DNA of 64,000 bases from Fluviispira vulneris. Its GTDB lineage: Bacteria > Bdellovibrionota_B > Oligoflexia > Silvanigrellales > Silvanigrellaceae. The position numbers and the translations under genes are program-made. Positions 49,143-59,419 of this stretch are shown piece after piece. Each line of letters begins with the position of its first letter. The stretch's first letter is position 1. The stretch is taken from NCBI RefSeq assembly GCF_014281055.1, contig NZ_JACRSE010000001.1, positions 434,001-498,000 of the forward strand, written 5' to 3'. The notes beneath the pieces were generated by a model. The model saw only the letters and a list, made by a program, of their open reading frames with translations, had not been told where the DNA came from and made no database searches.

Positions 49143-49298
49143 AAATAGATTGAATTTATAGAACAAACAATAATTAAATGATACAAAAAAATAATTATTA
49201 ATTCTAATTCTTGCTAAATCCTTTCTAATAAATATAAAATGAGATATATTATAACCGTCTTTGTTTTATGTTTCACTCTAGCGAAAAATGGCCTAAAT

Positions 49299-50495
49299 AT
49301 GCTACAATACAGAAAGATATCCATAATAATAATTTTTATTTTACTATTCAATTCTTGCAAAACTGTTCAAGAAAAAGATAAATATTATTTTAAAAAAGAA
49401 GATTGGGATGATGCCCCTATTAATGAAGGAGATAATAAAAAAGAAACTCTTATCACTTCTCTTGAAAAGAATATACAATGGCTTACTAAAAAAAGTAACA
49501 GTTCTTATTTTCAATTAAAAGATATTAAATTCTCTACTGAAAGTTATTTATGTTCAAGTAAAAAATTACTAGAATCACTCAAAAATAATGAAAATATACT
49601 TTTATCTCTAAAAAATAATTTTGACTTATATAAAGTATATTCTGATGATAACCAAGATATTTTATATACTGGTTATTATATTCCTGTTGCAGAAGCATCC
49701 GAAAAACATTCTAAAATATATCAAACGCCAGTTTATAAAACGCCACCTGATTTAGTTTCAGTGTATTTACAAGACTTTAACCCTATTTATAAAGGGAAAG
49801 TATTAAGAGGGCGTGTACAAAAAAACCAACTCATACCCTATTGGACAAGAGAAGAAATCGTCGATAAGGAAGTTTTATCAAGAAAAAATCTAGAAATTGC
49901 ATGGGTCAAGAACAAAGTTGATTTATTTTTTATTGAAATACAAGGTTCTGGTTTATTAACATTTGAAAATGGTAAGAAAAAATACATTCATTACTCTTCA
50001 CAAAATGGAAGAGATTACAGTCCAATAGGTGCTTTATTATTCAAAGAAGGACATTTAGAGAAATCAAAAATCACTATGCAAAGCATTCGTGAATGGCTTG
50101 AAAAAAATCCAAATGAAAAAAGTCGTGTGTTAAATTATAATAAATCATTTGTATTTTTTTCACTAGAAAATGATGGGCCATATGGAAATATTAATGTAAA
50201 ACTCACAGAAGAAAGAAGCATAGCAGCTGATCAAAGCATTTACCCTGCTGGTACTTTAACTTTACTCGATTTCAAAATGCCACCTTCATTAAAAACAGAA
50301 ACTAACTTACAAGATCTCCAACCTGAGCAATTTAGACAATTAGCTTTTGTCCAAGATACAGGTGGTGCTATTAAAGGTGCTCAACGAATTGATGTTTTCT
50401 GGGGGGAAGGCAATCATGCTGGAGAAATTGCTGGAGTAACCCAACAAAATGGCAATATATTTATTTTAGTTCCAAAAAATGTTTGCAATCCATAG
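49299..50495 (+). CDS. mltA: Membrane-bound lytic murein transglycosylase A (MltA-type)
   Basis: 398 residues from the ATG at 49299, chosen because the lipoprotein signal peptide MLQYRKISIIIIFILLFNSC begins there; an ATG at 49239 would add 20 residues, and neither has a clear ribosome site. MltA features: LYTGYYIPV, WTREEI, FFIEIQGSG, NGRDYSPIGALL, and the C-terminal 3D domain AFVQDTGGAIKGAQRIDVFWGEG with its Asp residues. Cleaves peptidoglycan glycan chains at the outer membrane. Confidence 0.9.
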   Translation: MLQYRKISIIIIFILLFNSCKTVQEKDKYYFKKEDWDDAPINEGDNKKETLITSLEKNIQWLTKKSNSSYFQLKDIKFSTESYLCSSKKLLESLKNNENILLSLKNNFDLYKVYSDDNQDILYTGYYIPVAEASEKHSKIYQTPVYKTPPDLVSVYLQDFNPIYKGKVLRGRVQKNQLIPYWTREEIVDKEVLSRKNLEIAWVKNKVDLFFIEIQGSGLLTFENGKKKYIHYSSQNGRDYSPIGALLFKEGHLEKSKITMQSIREWLEKNPNEKSRVLNYNKSFVFFSLENDGPYGNINVKLTEERSIAADQSIYPAGTLTLLDFKMPPSLKTETNLQDLQPEQFRQLAFVQDTGGAIKGAQRIDVFWGEGNHAGEIAGVTQQNGNIFILVPKNVCNP

Positions 50496-50521
50496 CATAG
50501 AAATTTTGTTTTAAAAATTGT

Positions 50522-51160
50522 TTAATGCAAGCGCTGTGTGATAAAACCAAACCATCCTTGAATTTGTTCCCACATCGTTAAAGAATTCTCTTTCGATGTA
50601 ATATGCAGGCCTATAAAAATAGCCAGAAGAATAAGGCACCAAAATAATATAAAATTGCTATATTTTTTAAGTAACGAAATTAAGAATTTCTTTCGTACCT
50701 TTTGAAACTCAAGTTCAAGCCAATTATTGAGCGATGACCAGCCCGCTATATAGTCGACAAAAACTTTTTGCTCGAGTGTATTAAAATAATGTTGTGCTGC
50801 TTTGGAATCTAATCCTGAAAGTTCTGCAACATTGCATTGAGTGAGCAACCAGCCTGTTCTTAAAAGTTTAACTTCATAGATAGCTTGTGGGACAAATCTT
50901 TTTTTAAAATAATGAAAAGAAAGTAAGGTAAATAATCTTTGAAATGAAATTTTAGAACTTTGCGTCAGAGATTTTTTCAAAATATCGAGAAAAACATCAT
51001 CCACATCGGATGAACCAGAAGGAACACCTACATATAAAGCAATTTTAAAGAGAGCATTTGTACCAATATCAAAAGCTTCAACCTCACTTCCCAATATATC
51101 AGAAGTAATCGTTGCTTGCATTTGACTTTTCTTGCTATTTATATCGAAAGAAGTGTTCAC
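50522..51160 (-). CDS. Single-pass membrane protein, unknown
   Basis: 212 residues. A single transmembrane helix (NFILFWCLILLAIFIGLHI, about residues 170-188) near the C-terminus; the rest is soluble and presumably cytoplasmic, with helices around SFQRLFTLLSFHYFKKRFVPQAIYEVKLL. Overlaps the upstream Cys-rich gene by ATGA, so the pair acts together. Convergent with mltA. No family recognised. Confidence 0.65.
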   Translation of the reverse strand: MNTSFDINSKKSQMQATITSDILGSEVEAFDIGTNALFKIALYVGVPSGSSDVDDVFLDILKKSLTQSSKISFQRLFTLLSFHYFKKRFVPQAIYEVKLLRTGWLLTQCNVAELSGLDSKAAQHYFNTLEQKVFVDYIAGWSSLNNWLELEFQKVRKKFLISLLKKYSNFILFWCLILLAIFIGLHITSKENSLTMWEQIQGWFGFITQRLH

Positions 51161-51426
51161 AAAAGATCTATCTCACTAAAGTTACCCATTCCACTCACTT
51201 CAGGCAAATACTCTATATCGTTCTTTGGCACAAGCACTTGCCGTTCACCACCTCTAGTATGTGCAAGATACCTTGGACAAGTTTTATGAGAACTTTCTGT
51301 AAATGGGGCAAAGGGGCAAGCCGCACCGCAAGCTGATTTCACACCACAGACTTCGCTCAGAACGAGTTTCCCCTGAGCATCGACCAAACCTTGTTTAACA
51401 TGATAAGGACAACGACTCTCCTTCAT
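51157..51426 (-). CDS. Small Cys-rich protein, possible metal binding
   Basis: 89 residues, no signal peptide. Cys residues at CPYHVKQG, EVCGVKSACGAACPFAPF and KTCPRY form a C-x5-C-x3-C cluster with two outlying Cys, consistent with iron-sulfur or zinc binding but matching no family I recognise. Coupled by ATGA to the membrane protein gene. Confidence 0.6.
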   Translation of the reverse strand: MKESRCPYHVKQGLVDAQGKLVLSEVCGVKSACGAACPFAPFTESSHKTCPRYLAHTRGGERQVLVPKNDIEYLPEVSGMGNFSEIDLL

Positions 51427-52150
51427 TCTTTACCCTCCTTAGCTAAAAATCACAAACAGAAGCTAAATGTGTAAATTTTTTAAACACATATAAATTGACA
51501 GTTATTTAAGCTTTCATGGCTTTAAACAGAGTAAATCATATTGCATATCACCAGTCAAATATTTTCCTATGTAATTTGGGAAGCTTATCTTATTACTCAT
51601 ATGTCATTATTTTGAAAGAGTCAAAAATATGGATTCTTTCAGAAAAAAAATGATTTTTATATTTTTAAAAATGACAAAATAATGGAAATGAAATAAAAAA
51701 AATGAACGATTTATATTATTCTTTGTTTTGTAAGACCACTTTTATCCTCTTGTCATTTTTCTAATCGCTTTTTTAATAGAAATTCCAACAATTTAAATAT
51801 TCAAACCTCCCAAAACATTTAACATAATAATATTACTAAATATTATAAGGAAATTATGATTTGAAACCTTGAATCTATTCATTTAGCTTTTAAAGAATAT
51901 GGAATTGCGGTTCTATATTAACTAAACAAGTAAATGCTAGGTAAAAGGATATTAAAATTTATAAATCTACAATTTCTGAGATATCTGCTTCTTAAAGCAG
52001 TTTTAATGAAGTGAAAGTATATTAGTACAATATATGATCATTTCTTTTAAAAAATTGATCCGATTTTTTATATCCTTTTTTTTCAATTTAATCCATTTAT
52101 AAAAAATATGACAAATTATTTGTCGCTATTTTTTAAAAAGGTCTGTTTAA
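51427..52150. other. Non-coding AT-rich gap
   Basis: About 724 bases without a supported gene between the Cys-rich gene (divergent) and dprA. It is very AT-rich, with many homopolymer runs. No tRNA, terminator-type hairpin or clear promoter stood out; the region may hold the two divergent promoters and decayed sequence. Confidence 0.6.
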
Positions 52151-53026
52151 ATGCAAAAAAACTCCACTAATAAAGAACTAAGTCCTCAAGATCTGTGGCT
52201 ATTGCAGGTCAATTTAACTCCCTTGGAAAGGGCTCATGCTCTCGACTATCTATTAAATAAATCAACACCAATTGATTTCACATCCCTCGTTTCACACTGT
52301 TGTTCCAGTAGAGAAAAACAAAAAAAACTCTTACAAAATTATCAATTGCTACCAAATATATCTTCTACAAATGAACCTCATTTGTTCACCCGTGCTCAAT
52401 TCGAGAGCACTTTATCAAAAAAGATCCCACACCCGAATTTATTAGCAATACAGTATCTTGGAAATCCCGAGATCCTAAATTCGCCAAAAATTGCTATTAT
52501 AGGCTCACGCAGACCCACTTTATATGGAAGAGAACAAGCCTATCGCTTCGCAAAAGAACTTGCACTCAAAGGCTGTACGATAGTTTCGGGCGGTGCTATT
52601 GGCATAGACACAACAGCTCAAGCAGTCGGCCTCCAATATGGAAAATCATGTTGTGTCTTAGGAAATGGACTTTTAAATCCCTACCCCCCTAGCAATACCC
52701 AACTTTTTCTAGATTTAAAAAAATCAATTCAGGGACTTATTTTAAGTGAATTTTGCCTAAGAGAATGTGCCCAGAAATGGAATTTCCCACAAAGAAATAT
52801 CACGATAGCGTCGATGGCTGACTTTGTTCTTGTGATTGAAGCAACCCTAACGAGTGGAAGTCTAATCACTGCGCATGCTGCATGTGAACTTGGAATTGAT
52901 GTTGGTGCTATTCCTGGAAGCATTGACAGTATTAATAGCGTAGGCTGTCATGAGCTCATAAAAAATGGTGCTTTTTGTATTCAAAAACCACAAGATATTT
53001 TACAAAGAATCAAAATAAATAATTAA
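52151..53026 (+). CDS. dprA: DNA-processing protein DprA
   Basis: 291 residues. Loads RecA onto incoming single-stranded DNA in natural transformation. Rossmann core: KIAIIGSRRPTLYGREQAY, IVSGGAIGIDTTAQAVGL, CVLGNGLLNPYPPSN, FPQRNITIASMADFVLVIEA and TSGSLITAHAACELGIDVGAIPG. An N-terminal helical region (1-100) replaces the SAM-like domain. AAAAGG upstream. It sits directly before addB-addA, a recombination cluster. Confidence 0.93.
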   Translation: MQKNSTNKELSPQDLWLLQVNLTPLERAHALDYLLNKSTPIDFTSLVSHCCSSREKQKKLLQNYQLLPNISSTNEPHLFTRAQFESTLSKKIPHPNLLAIQYLGNPEILNSPKIAIIGSRRPTLYGREQAYRFAKELALKGCTIVSGGAIGIDTTAQAVGLQYGKSCCVLGNGLLNPYPPSNTQLFLDLKKSIQGLILSEFCLRECAQKWNFPQRNITIASMADFVLVIEATLTSGSLITAHAACELGIDVGAIPGSIDSINSVGCHELIKNGAFCIQKPQDILQRIKINN

Positions 53027-53129
53027 AATAAAAAAACACTAGCTTTAATTGTCAAGTCTAAGCTATTCTATTAGCTTTCTTAGATATGCGCATTTGAACT
53101 GTGCATTTTATAAGTTAAGGGTAATCAGA

Positions 53130-55952
53130 GTGAAGAAAAATTTTTATGAAGATTCAATGTTTCTGTGTCGCCATAAAAGCATAAAAGAATTTGCAATGAA
53201 TTTTTGTGCGAAACAACAAGTTGATGAAAATGTGAATTGGTCTGTTGTTTGCGAAAGAAAAGAAGATCTCATTGTGATCCGTAATCAATTATTTTATCAA
53301 ATTGAAAAGTACAATCCAGCATGTGAAAAAACGAATTCCGTGATGGGTATTTCTATGTACACACTTGATAGCCTAGCAAGAAATTTTTGTGCTACTCTAG
53401 CTTCAACAAATAATAAAAAAATACAATCAGAACTTCCAGAATTTATAAATAAACCTTATATAGATGTCGTAACTCAAGAAAATTTTCTTGAAATTATTCT
53501 ACAATTATTTGGTTACACCAGCAGTGATACGCTTCCCCTTGCAAAACAAATACTTTCGCTCATCGATACATGTTGGCCAAAAGATTTAAATTTTATTCAA
53601 TTGATGATCAACACCCAAGAAAAAGAACATATTCGTTCCATTCAAGAAATCAATGAATTAGCTCTCCGCCAAATAATGGCTGTCTACCAATATGCAACTT
53701 TAGAGTTAAGAAATTACGCCAGGTTGCAAAGTTTAGTAAATGAATATTTACAAATAACTTTTCGTTCTCACCTAATGAATAAAGAAACGCAAGCTGAATT
53801 AGAATTGCCAATTCATTTTTTAAAAGGTCATATATTATGGGTATCAGCACCAGAATATACCGGGATGGAAAAAAGTCTTAAAGAAGAAATCCCTGAACAC
53901 GATTGCATCAAACCTGGGAATTTCCAAAGTATTATTGTCCATGAATTTAAAAATGCGATTCTTGAAGCTCGCGAAATTTTAAATTTCAATACAAGTGTTT
54001 TTTACAATTCAAGGACTATTATTTCTCATAAACAAAATGCGCAAGAATTTGCAAAAAATAATTCACAAGATATAAATCGAACAAATATCTCATATTGGGT
54101 TGCAGATAATAAACACAGCTATTTTGATCAGTTAAAATTGACTCTTGCAGATAAAAATAATCTCACGCTCTTAGCTGATTTTGACCCAGGAAGTTTTAAA
54201 GAAACACGATCCGATGCAGGAGGATCCTATGCAATTACATGCAACGACATTGAAGCATGGCAAAATAATAATATAAATTATACCGATTCAGATAAAATTT
54301 TTCCAAAAATAAATGATTTATTTAAAAATTATTTAAATGCCATTTCTCTGATTTCCAAAGAAGACACCCTAAGTTATATTTCTAATAATTATGGCTTAAA
54401 ATATGAAAAAATCAACAATAATTCTCTTCTCTATTTTTTCAAAAAAAATATTGAAAATGAAACTATCTTCTTAGAAAGTCCTCACCCTATTGCAGAGTGT
54501 CCAAGAGCTCTCTCCTATCTTAATGGAGAAAACCTTCCGAATAAAATTATCGCTGCTGGACGCGCTCATGCCCCTACCTCTTCAAGTTTTCATGTCAAAG
54601 TCCTTAACAATGCAATTTCTATTTTACGCAGGCAAGGTGTTATTATTGATCTTCCAGCTAGTGAAATCATGTATCGAGGTTTTTGGCAAAATTTATGCAC
54701 ACAGAACATTCCAATCGAGTTTTGGCTTGAAAATAGTGAAGAACTCGCAAATTTTCCTAGTTATTTAAAACCAGAGAAGAATATTTTAGCCTTGGGTGAA
54801 AAGCTTCCTACTTATTCGCACTCACATCTATATTCACGATTGAACCTATTGAGTCAAAATCCAAGCTTTTTAATACCGGATTGGAAAACTCGCTTTTTCA
54901 AGACAAAAGATTCTATTTCAATCACAGAGTTTGAGCGTTATATATTGTGTCCCTTCCAATATTTTCTCTCAGATTTTTTAGCAATAAAAAAAATAAAAAA
55001 TGAGAATTTAAGTATTGACAATATGGCTATTGGTAGCAAAATGCACAGTATTGCTGAGCAGATTGTTACAAAGTTGGTTATAACATTAGGTAACAAAAAT
55101 TATAGCTCTGTTATGTATGAAATTTATAAAAATATTCTTGAAAACTTAAAGGACGAAAATCTCTTTATAAGTCCTGATAAAGAAATATGGCACAATTTAT
55201 TTATATCTGCAATTGACAAAACAAATAGTAAATCTGGTAAACAAATTATAACAATTTTTAAAGATATAATAGATCTTCTCTGGCAATTTCCCGAATCCAA
55301 AAAAAGTCTGTTTGAAAAAAATGTGGAAAGAGAAACAGTAAAGAGAACATTTTATCGTTTTCTTATGCTCGAAAAAATCTTTACTGAAAATATTCCTAAT
55401 AAAAAAACAGGAGTGGAACGTGAACGAAATATTAAACTTAAACTCGGACAATTAACTTTTATTGGAAAAATTGATAGGATCGATGCAACTCCGGATGGCT
55501 TGCATATTATTGACTATAAAACCTCAAAGGCCTCGAAGCAAACACAAAAATTAACTTTACTGCCCTCAAAATTTAAACACACTCAATCAGGTTATAAATT
55601 AAGTGTACAAGGAGGACTTTATTCTTTGGCATGGGCAGCACAAAAGCTGTTAAATGAAGAAGAAGATTATCATCATTGTATAAAGTCTTTTTCTCTTTTT
55701 CAACTTAAAAATTTAGATGAAGATAAAAATATCATTCTTGAATATGAGTTTTCTCCACCGATGGTAAAAGATGGACCATTTTATACTCAACTTTATGAAG
55801 AATATAGCGAATATGCAACTAATTTAGCAGAAGGAAATTTCTTCCCAAATCCAATTAATTCTGCACAATGCACATTTTGCGATTATAAAAGCATCTGCCC
55901 CGTTTCAAACAAATATATTGCTGAAAATGAAGAAAGCGAAAACGATGGCTGA
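53130..55952 (+). CDS. addB: AddB-type ATP-dependent nuclease subunit
   Basis: 940 residues from the GTG at 53130, which follows AAGGG by eight bases; upstream codons back to 53049 have no ATG. The C-terminal PD-(D/E)XK nuclease is visible in FIGKIDRIDATPDGLHIIDYKTSKA. Cysteines for the iron-sulfur pin match AddB: one in YILCPFQYFL and the C-x2-C-x5-C CTFCDYKSIC. No Walker A in the N-terminal helicase-like part, as usual for AddB. With AddA it resects double-strand breaks. It overlaps addA by 8 bases. Confidence 0.85.
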   Translation: MKKNFYEDSMFLCRHKSIKEFAMNFCAKQQVDENVNWSVVCERKEDLIVIRNQLFYQIEKYNPACEKTNSVMGISMYTLDSLARNFCATLASTNNKKIQSELPEFINKPYIDVVTQENFLEIILQLFGYTSSDTLPLAKQILSLIDTCWPKDLNFIQLMINTQEKEHIRSIQEINELALRQIMAVYQYATLELRNYARLQSLVNEYLQITFRSHLMNKETQAELELPIHFLKGHILWVSAPEYTGMEKSLKEEIPEHDCIKPGNFQSIIVHEFKNAILEAREILNFNTSVFYNSRTIISHKQNAQEFAKNNSQDINRTNISYWVADNKHSYFDQLKLTLADKNNLTLLADFDPGSFKETRSDAGGSYAITCNDIEAWQNNNINYTDSDKIFPKINDLFKNYLNAISLISKEDTLSYISNNYGLKYEKINNNSLLYFFKKNIENETIFLESPHPIAECPRALSYLNGENLPNKIIAAGRAHAPTSSSFHVKVLNNAISILRRQGVIIDLPASEIMYRGFWQNLCTQNIPIEFWLENSEELANFPSYLKPEKNILALGEKLPTYSHSHLYSRLNLLSQNPSFLIPDWKTRFFKTKDSISITEFERYILCPFQYFLSDFLAIKKIKNENLSIDNMAIGSKMHSIAEQIVTKLVITLGNKNYSSVMYEIYKNILENLKDENLFISPDKEIWHNLFISAIDKTNSKSGKQIITIFKDIIDLLWQFPESKKSLFEKNVERETVKRTFYRFLMLEKIFTENIPNKKTGVERERNIKLKLGQLTFIGKIDRIDATPDGLHIIDYKTSKASKQTQKLTLLPSKFKHTQSGYKLSVQGGLYSLAWAAQKLLNEEEDYHHCIKSFSLFQLKNLDEDKNIILEYEFSPPMVKDGPFYTQLYEEYSEYATNLAEGNFFPNPINSAQCTFCDYKSICPVSNKYIAENEESENDG

Positions 55953-58900
55953 ACTCACTTTAGAACAAAAAAGTTGTATAGAATTTTATCCAAATAAATC
56001 TGATCAACAACAACATCTCATTATTGAAGCCGGAGCAGGAGCAGGGAAAACCCAAGTTCTAACAGAACGGATTTTTTGGTTATTGAATCATAAAAATCCT
56101 GCAATAGCTGTCAATCCAAGTAAACTTTTTGTAGTAACTTTTTCAAAGGATGCAGCAAAAGAAATTTCGGAGAGAGTTGAAAATAAATTGCGAATAGAGC
56201 AGAAATCAAAAGATCTATTCCCTCTTATTCATATTTCTACTATAGATAGTTTTTTTGCAGAACTTGTACAATGTATTTACCCTACCTGGTGGGGTACTCA
56301 AATTTCTTTGCATAAAATAAACTCCATGCCTCCTAAACTTCAACTCGTTAATGAAAATATAGTTTGCCAAGAGCTTGATCGAGCGCTATCAAATTATTTT
56401 AAAAATAATTCATTTAATGAATTTCAAAAATTTTCTGCTATTGATTTTATTTTATCTGGGGGTTTTAAAAAAGGCTATCAAAAAAATAAAGGTACATTAG
56501 AAAATCTATTATCAACAATGTGCAGTGAAAACTTCCTATCGGCAAGTGAAAATGAAATCCGAATTTCAGCTCAAAAAATTCATCCAGCAACACTATTTCT
56601 ATTATTAGATATGCATAAAATATCCAGAGATCAATACCTATTAAGATTGTTAAAAGGTGAGCTCACTTATGCAGACAAAACAGTTTTTTTAAAAGAAAAT
56701 TTAAAAAGTAATATTCCAATACAAATACAGGAACTCATAGTCGATGAGTATCAAGACACAAATCATATCCAACATACGATTTTATCTCACCTTGTCAATG
56801 AATGCCAAGCACGAATGGTAGTCGTAGGAGACCCAAAGCAAAGTATTTATGGATTCCGTAGTGCAAGTGTTGATGTTTTTCAAAATTTAAAAAAGAATCG
56901 TGCTTGGAAACACATTGAGCTTAAAAAGAATTTCCGCTCAACACCAGCCCTTTTAAAAGAAATTAACAAACTTGCAAACATTACATTCTCTTGGACTGAT
57001 CCAAAGCTTTCCAATACTTTTATCAATTCATATTTTTATAAAGAATCTTTAAATAAATTCATTGAAGACAATCCACTTGAAGTTGGTGATACTAGACTAC
57101 AAACGAATCCTACCAAAGAATTATTTCACATTAATTCTTTTGAGGATTATACTATTGATTATTCATCCTCTGTATTCTTAGTCTCAGCGTCACTGAACAC
57201 TGCACGCTTAAGTAACGCTGAAAATATTGCAATATTGAATGCCGACAAGTCATCTCTCAAAGATTATGCGATCACTTATTACGCTCATTATTTAAAATCT
57301 TTCAAAGATAATTCAATTTATAAATGGTCAGATTTTGTTTTTTTATGTGAAACAAATAATGATGTTATTTATATCACCGAAAAGCTGAAAGCATTAAATA
57401 TACCTATTAAATGCAAAGCAAAAAACACTCAAGCTAAACAGGATCAGCAAGAGCTAAATGTAGCTTTGGCCTTAGCAAAAACTTTGGCATTTGAAAGTGA
57501 TTCATATGATTTATATCAAATCATGCAAAGCTCACTTTCTCCATATACGCATATTGAAACAGAAAATTATTTTGTCCAATTTAAATATGGACTTAACCCT
57601 GAAAATCGCATTTTAAGTTTAATTCATTCTTATCAAAAAATCGCGAAAGAGAATTTTTATAAAGCCTGGCAATTATTGCGATGGAGTATTGTTGATTTAC
57701 ATGAGAATCAATCTGAAAAATTACTTGCTTCTGTGTTCTGTGCAAAAATGGATCCTTTTGCTAAAACTCTCATTATTAAACTTTCTTCTCCATCATTCAA
57801 TAGATCACTCTTGAATAAAATAGATGAAAAATTGAAGCAGAACACTGCTAGAAATTTCGATCATTTTTTTCCAGATTCTATTGAAAATTGGGATATTCAT
57901 GCATTCAATACAGAAATCGATCAATCAACCGATGCTTTGGAAGTTAAAACTGTCCACTCCGCAAAAGGGTTACAGTGGAAAATTGTTTGTTTCTTACCAA
58001 ATTGTTCTAATGATAAAAGCTATGGGAAATTTACTGTCGCACAATCATCAAAAACACTTGATATATCTTGGTTACAAGACGATGATAATTCTCTTTCAGT
58101 AATGAAGAGAATTAAAAATATTTACTTCAATGAAGAAGATCACTCTATTGAATATAAAAAAGACGGTAGCTTAAATAAAATTCATTGGTTTGCAAAATTA
58201 AGAAATAAAGTTGAAAAAGATTTTGAACGTCAAAGAGTTTTTTACACAGCATTCACTCGAGCACAGTGTCATCTTATTTTATTTCAACCCATTCGCGGCA
58301 AGAAAAAGGGAATTCGTGATAATATTCATGAATTAAAAAGCAATGAAACATCTGTACAAAGTTTTTTGGAAACAGAGGTTTTCTTAAAATATTTAGACAG
58401 TCATTTTATGCTAAGAACTCCTGAAAAATTAAAAGGAAAAGGCTCGAGAAATTTACCTGCCCCCATTCCACCAGAACCTTGGTATCAAGAAAATGAAAAT
58501 ACACCAAAATTATATTTATCTAAGTGTCATAATATATCTTATTATGAATTTGGTCCAAATTTCTACTCATTTTATAAAGAGAAATTAAAATTCCTTAATG
58601 AAATTTCAACACCCAACAGGAAAAATGAAGAACCACATTCTGTCAGCTATATATTAGGCCCTAAAATTGAGGCACAACTCGAAACAATTAATAAAGCAAA
58701 TTTTTCTGAATCTTTACTTTCTCCTGAAAAGGAAGATTTACATACAATTTTAGCTCAATTAAAATTGCAAAGAATGCAAATTACAAAAGGAATTCTTTAT
58801 CATGCCGCTGCTGAAAATAAAAAATCAAAAAAATCTTCACTTTTAAACTTTTTAGAAAGAAACTCCTACCAAACATTTCATGAACTTGAAATTTGGTCAA

Positions 58901-59331
58901 AACGTGAAGATAAAATGCATTTTTTAAATTCAGCGCGAAATATCCTCGATTTTCTCTCTTTGTATAAGCTCGCGGATTTTGTGAAGACGGACTTTGAATA
59001 TGTTTATGATTTTGCTCTTGAAAAAAGTCTAAAAGTGCAAGAAGCAATTCGTGAAAGCTCTCCCGAAACCACCATTGCTCTGATAGTCGATTTTAAAACA
59101 GGAAAAAAAGACCCAGAGCATCTTCATCAAATCCGTAACTATATGAATATTATAGACAAAAATTCCCTTGCCCGTATTGATGTCAAATCTAAAAGAGACC
59201 GCCAATACCTTATCCTGAGTGCTCTTTGCTACAATAAAAATGTCGATGAAAAAGAGGAATCTTGTTGGGAGGATCTAAATTTGCCAAAGCGTCAATTGGC
59301 GACAGGAGAATCACTTTATTTGTTTAAATAG
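55945..59331 (+). CDS. addA: AddA-type ATP-dependent helicase/nuclease subunit
   Basis: 1128 residues from the ATG at 55945, which overlaps the addB stop (in-frame ATGs at 55918 and 55927 are alternatives). UvrD-type helicase motifs: EAGAGAGKTQVL, TFSKDAAKEI (Ia), LIVDEYQDTN (II), VVGDPKQSIYGFRSA (III), TVHSAKGLQWKIV (V) and YTAFTRAQCHLILF (VI). The C-terminus has IALIVDFKTGKKDPEHLHQIRNY, the AddA/RecB-type nuclease core. With AddB it processes DNA ends for RecA. Confidence 0.88.
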   Translation: MAELTLEQKSCIEFYPNKSDQQQHLIIEAGAGAGKTQVLTERIFWLLNHKNPAIAVNPSKLFVVTFSKDAAKEISERVENKLRIEQKSKDLFPLIHISTIDSFFAELVQCIYPTWWGTQISLHKINSMPPKLQLVNENIVCQELDRALSNYFKNNSFNEFQKFSAIDFILSGGFKKGYQKNKGTLENLLSTMCSENFLSASENEIRISAQKIHPATLFLLLDMHKISRDQYLLRLLKGELTYADKTVFLKENLKSNIPIQIQELIVDEYQDTNHIQHTILSHLVNECQARMVVVGDPKQSIYGFRSASVDVFQNLKKNRAWKHIELKKNFRSTPALLKEINKLANITFSWTDPKLSNTFINSYFYKESLNKFIEDNPLEVGDTRLQTNPTKELFHINSFEDYTIDYSSSVFLVSASLNTARLSNAENIAILNADKSSLKDYAITYYAHYLKSFKDNSIYKWSDFVFLCETNNDVIYITEKLKALNIPIKCKAKNTQAKQDQQELNVALALAKTLAFESDSYDLYQIMQSSLSPYTHIETENYFVQFKYGLNPENRILSLIHSYQKIAKENFYKAWQLLRWSIVDLHENQSEKLLASVFCAKMDPFAKTLIIKLSSPSFNRSLLNKIDEKLKQNTARNFDHFFPDSIENWDIHAFNTEIDQSTDALEVKTVHSAKGLQWKIVCFLPNCSNDKSYGKFTVAQSSKTLDISWLQDDDNSLSVMKRIKNIYFNEEDHSIEYKKDGSLNKIHWFAKLRNKVEKDFERQRVFYTAFTRAQCHLILFQPIRGKKKGIRDNIHELKSNETSVQSFLETEVFLKYLDSHFMLRTPEKLKGKGSRNLPAPIPPEPWYQENENTPKLYLSKCHNISYYEFGPNFYSFYKEKLKFLNEISTPNRKNEEPHSVSYILGPKIEAQLETINKANFSESLLSPEKEDLHTILAQLKLQRMQITKGILYHAAAENKKSKKSSLLNFLERNSYQTFHELEIWSKREDKMHFLNSARNILDFLSLYKLADFVKTDFEYVYDFALEKSLKVQEAIRESSPETTIALIVDFKTGKKDPEHLHQIRNYMNIIDKNSLARIDVKSKRDRQYLILSALCYNKNVDEKEESCWEDLNLPKRQLATGESLYLFK

Positions 59332-59419
59332 TAAACTTTTCTCTCAATAAAACCGACATATCACTTTGACCAAGGGTATAAAAAGAGTCACAATTTTTTA
59401 AACCTGTATTATAAGGCTT

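Noticed and set aside
49239-49298. Upstream ATG for the MltA-type protein
   Set aside because: Would place a second hydrophobic stretch before the lipoprotein signal; the ATG at 49299 gives a standard signal peptide, although no ribosome site separates the two.
51516-51656. 46-codon frame starting MALNRVNHIAYH in the long gap before dprA
   Set aside because: No Shine-Dalgarno, no recognisable similarity, length compatible with chance in AT-rich DNA.
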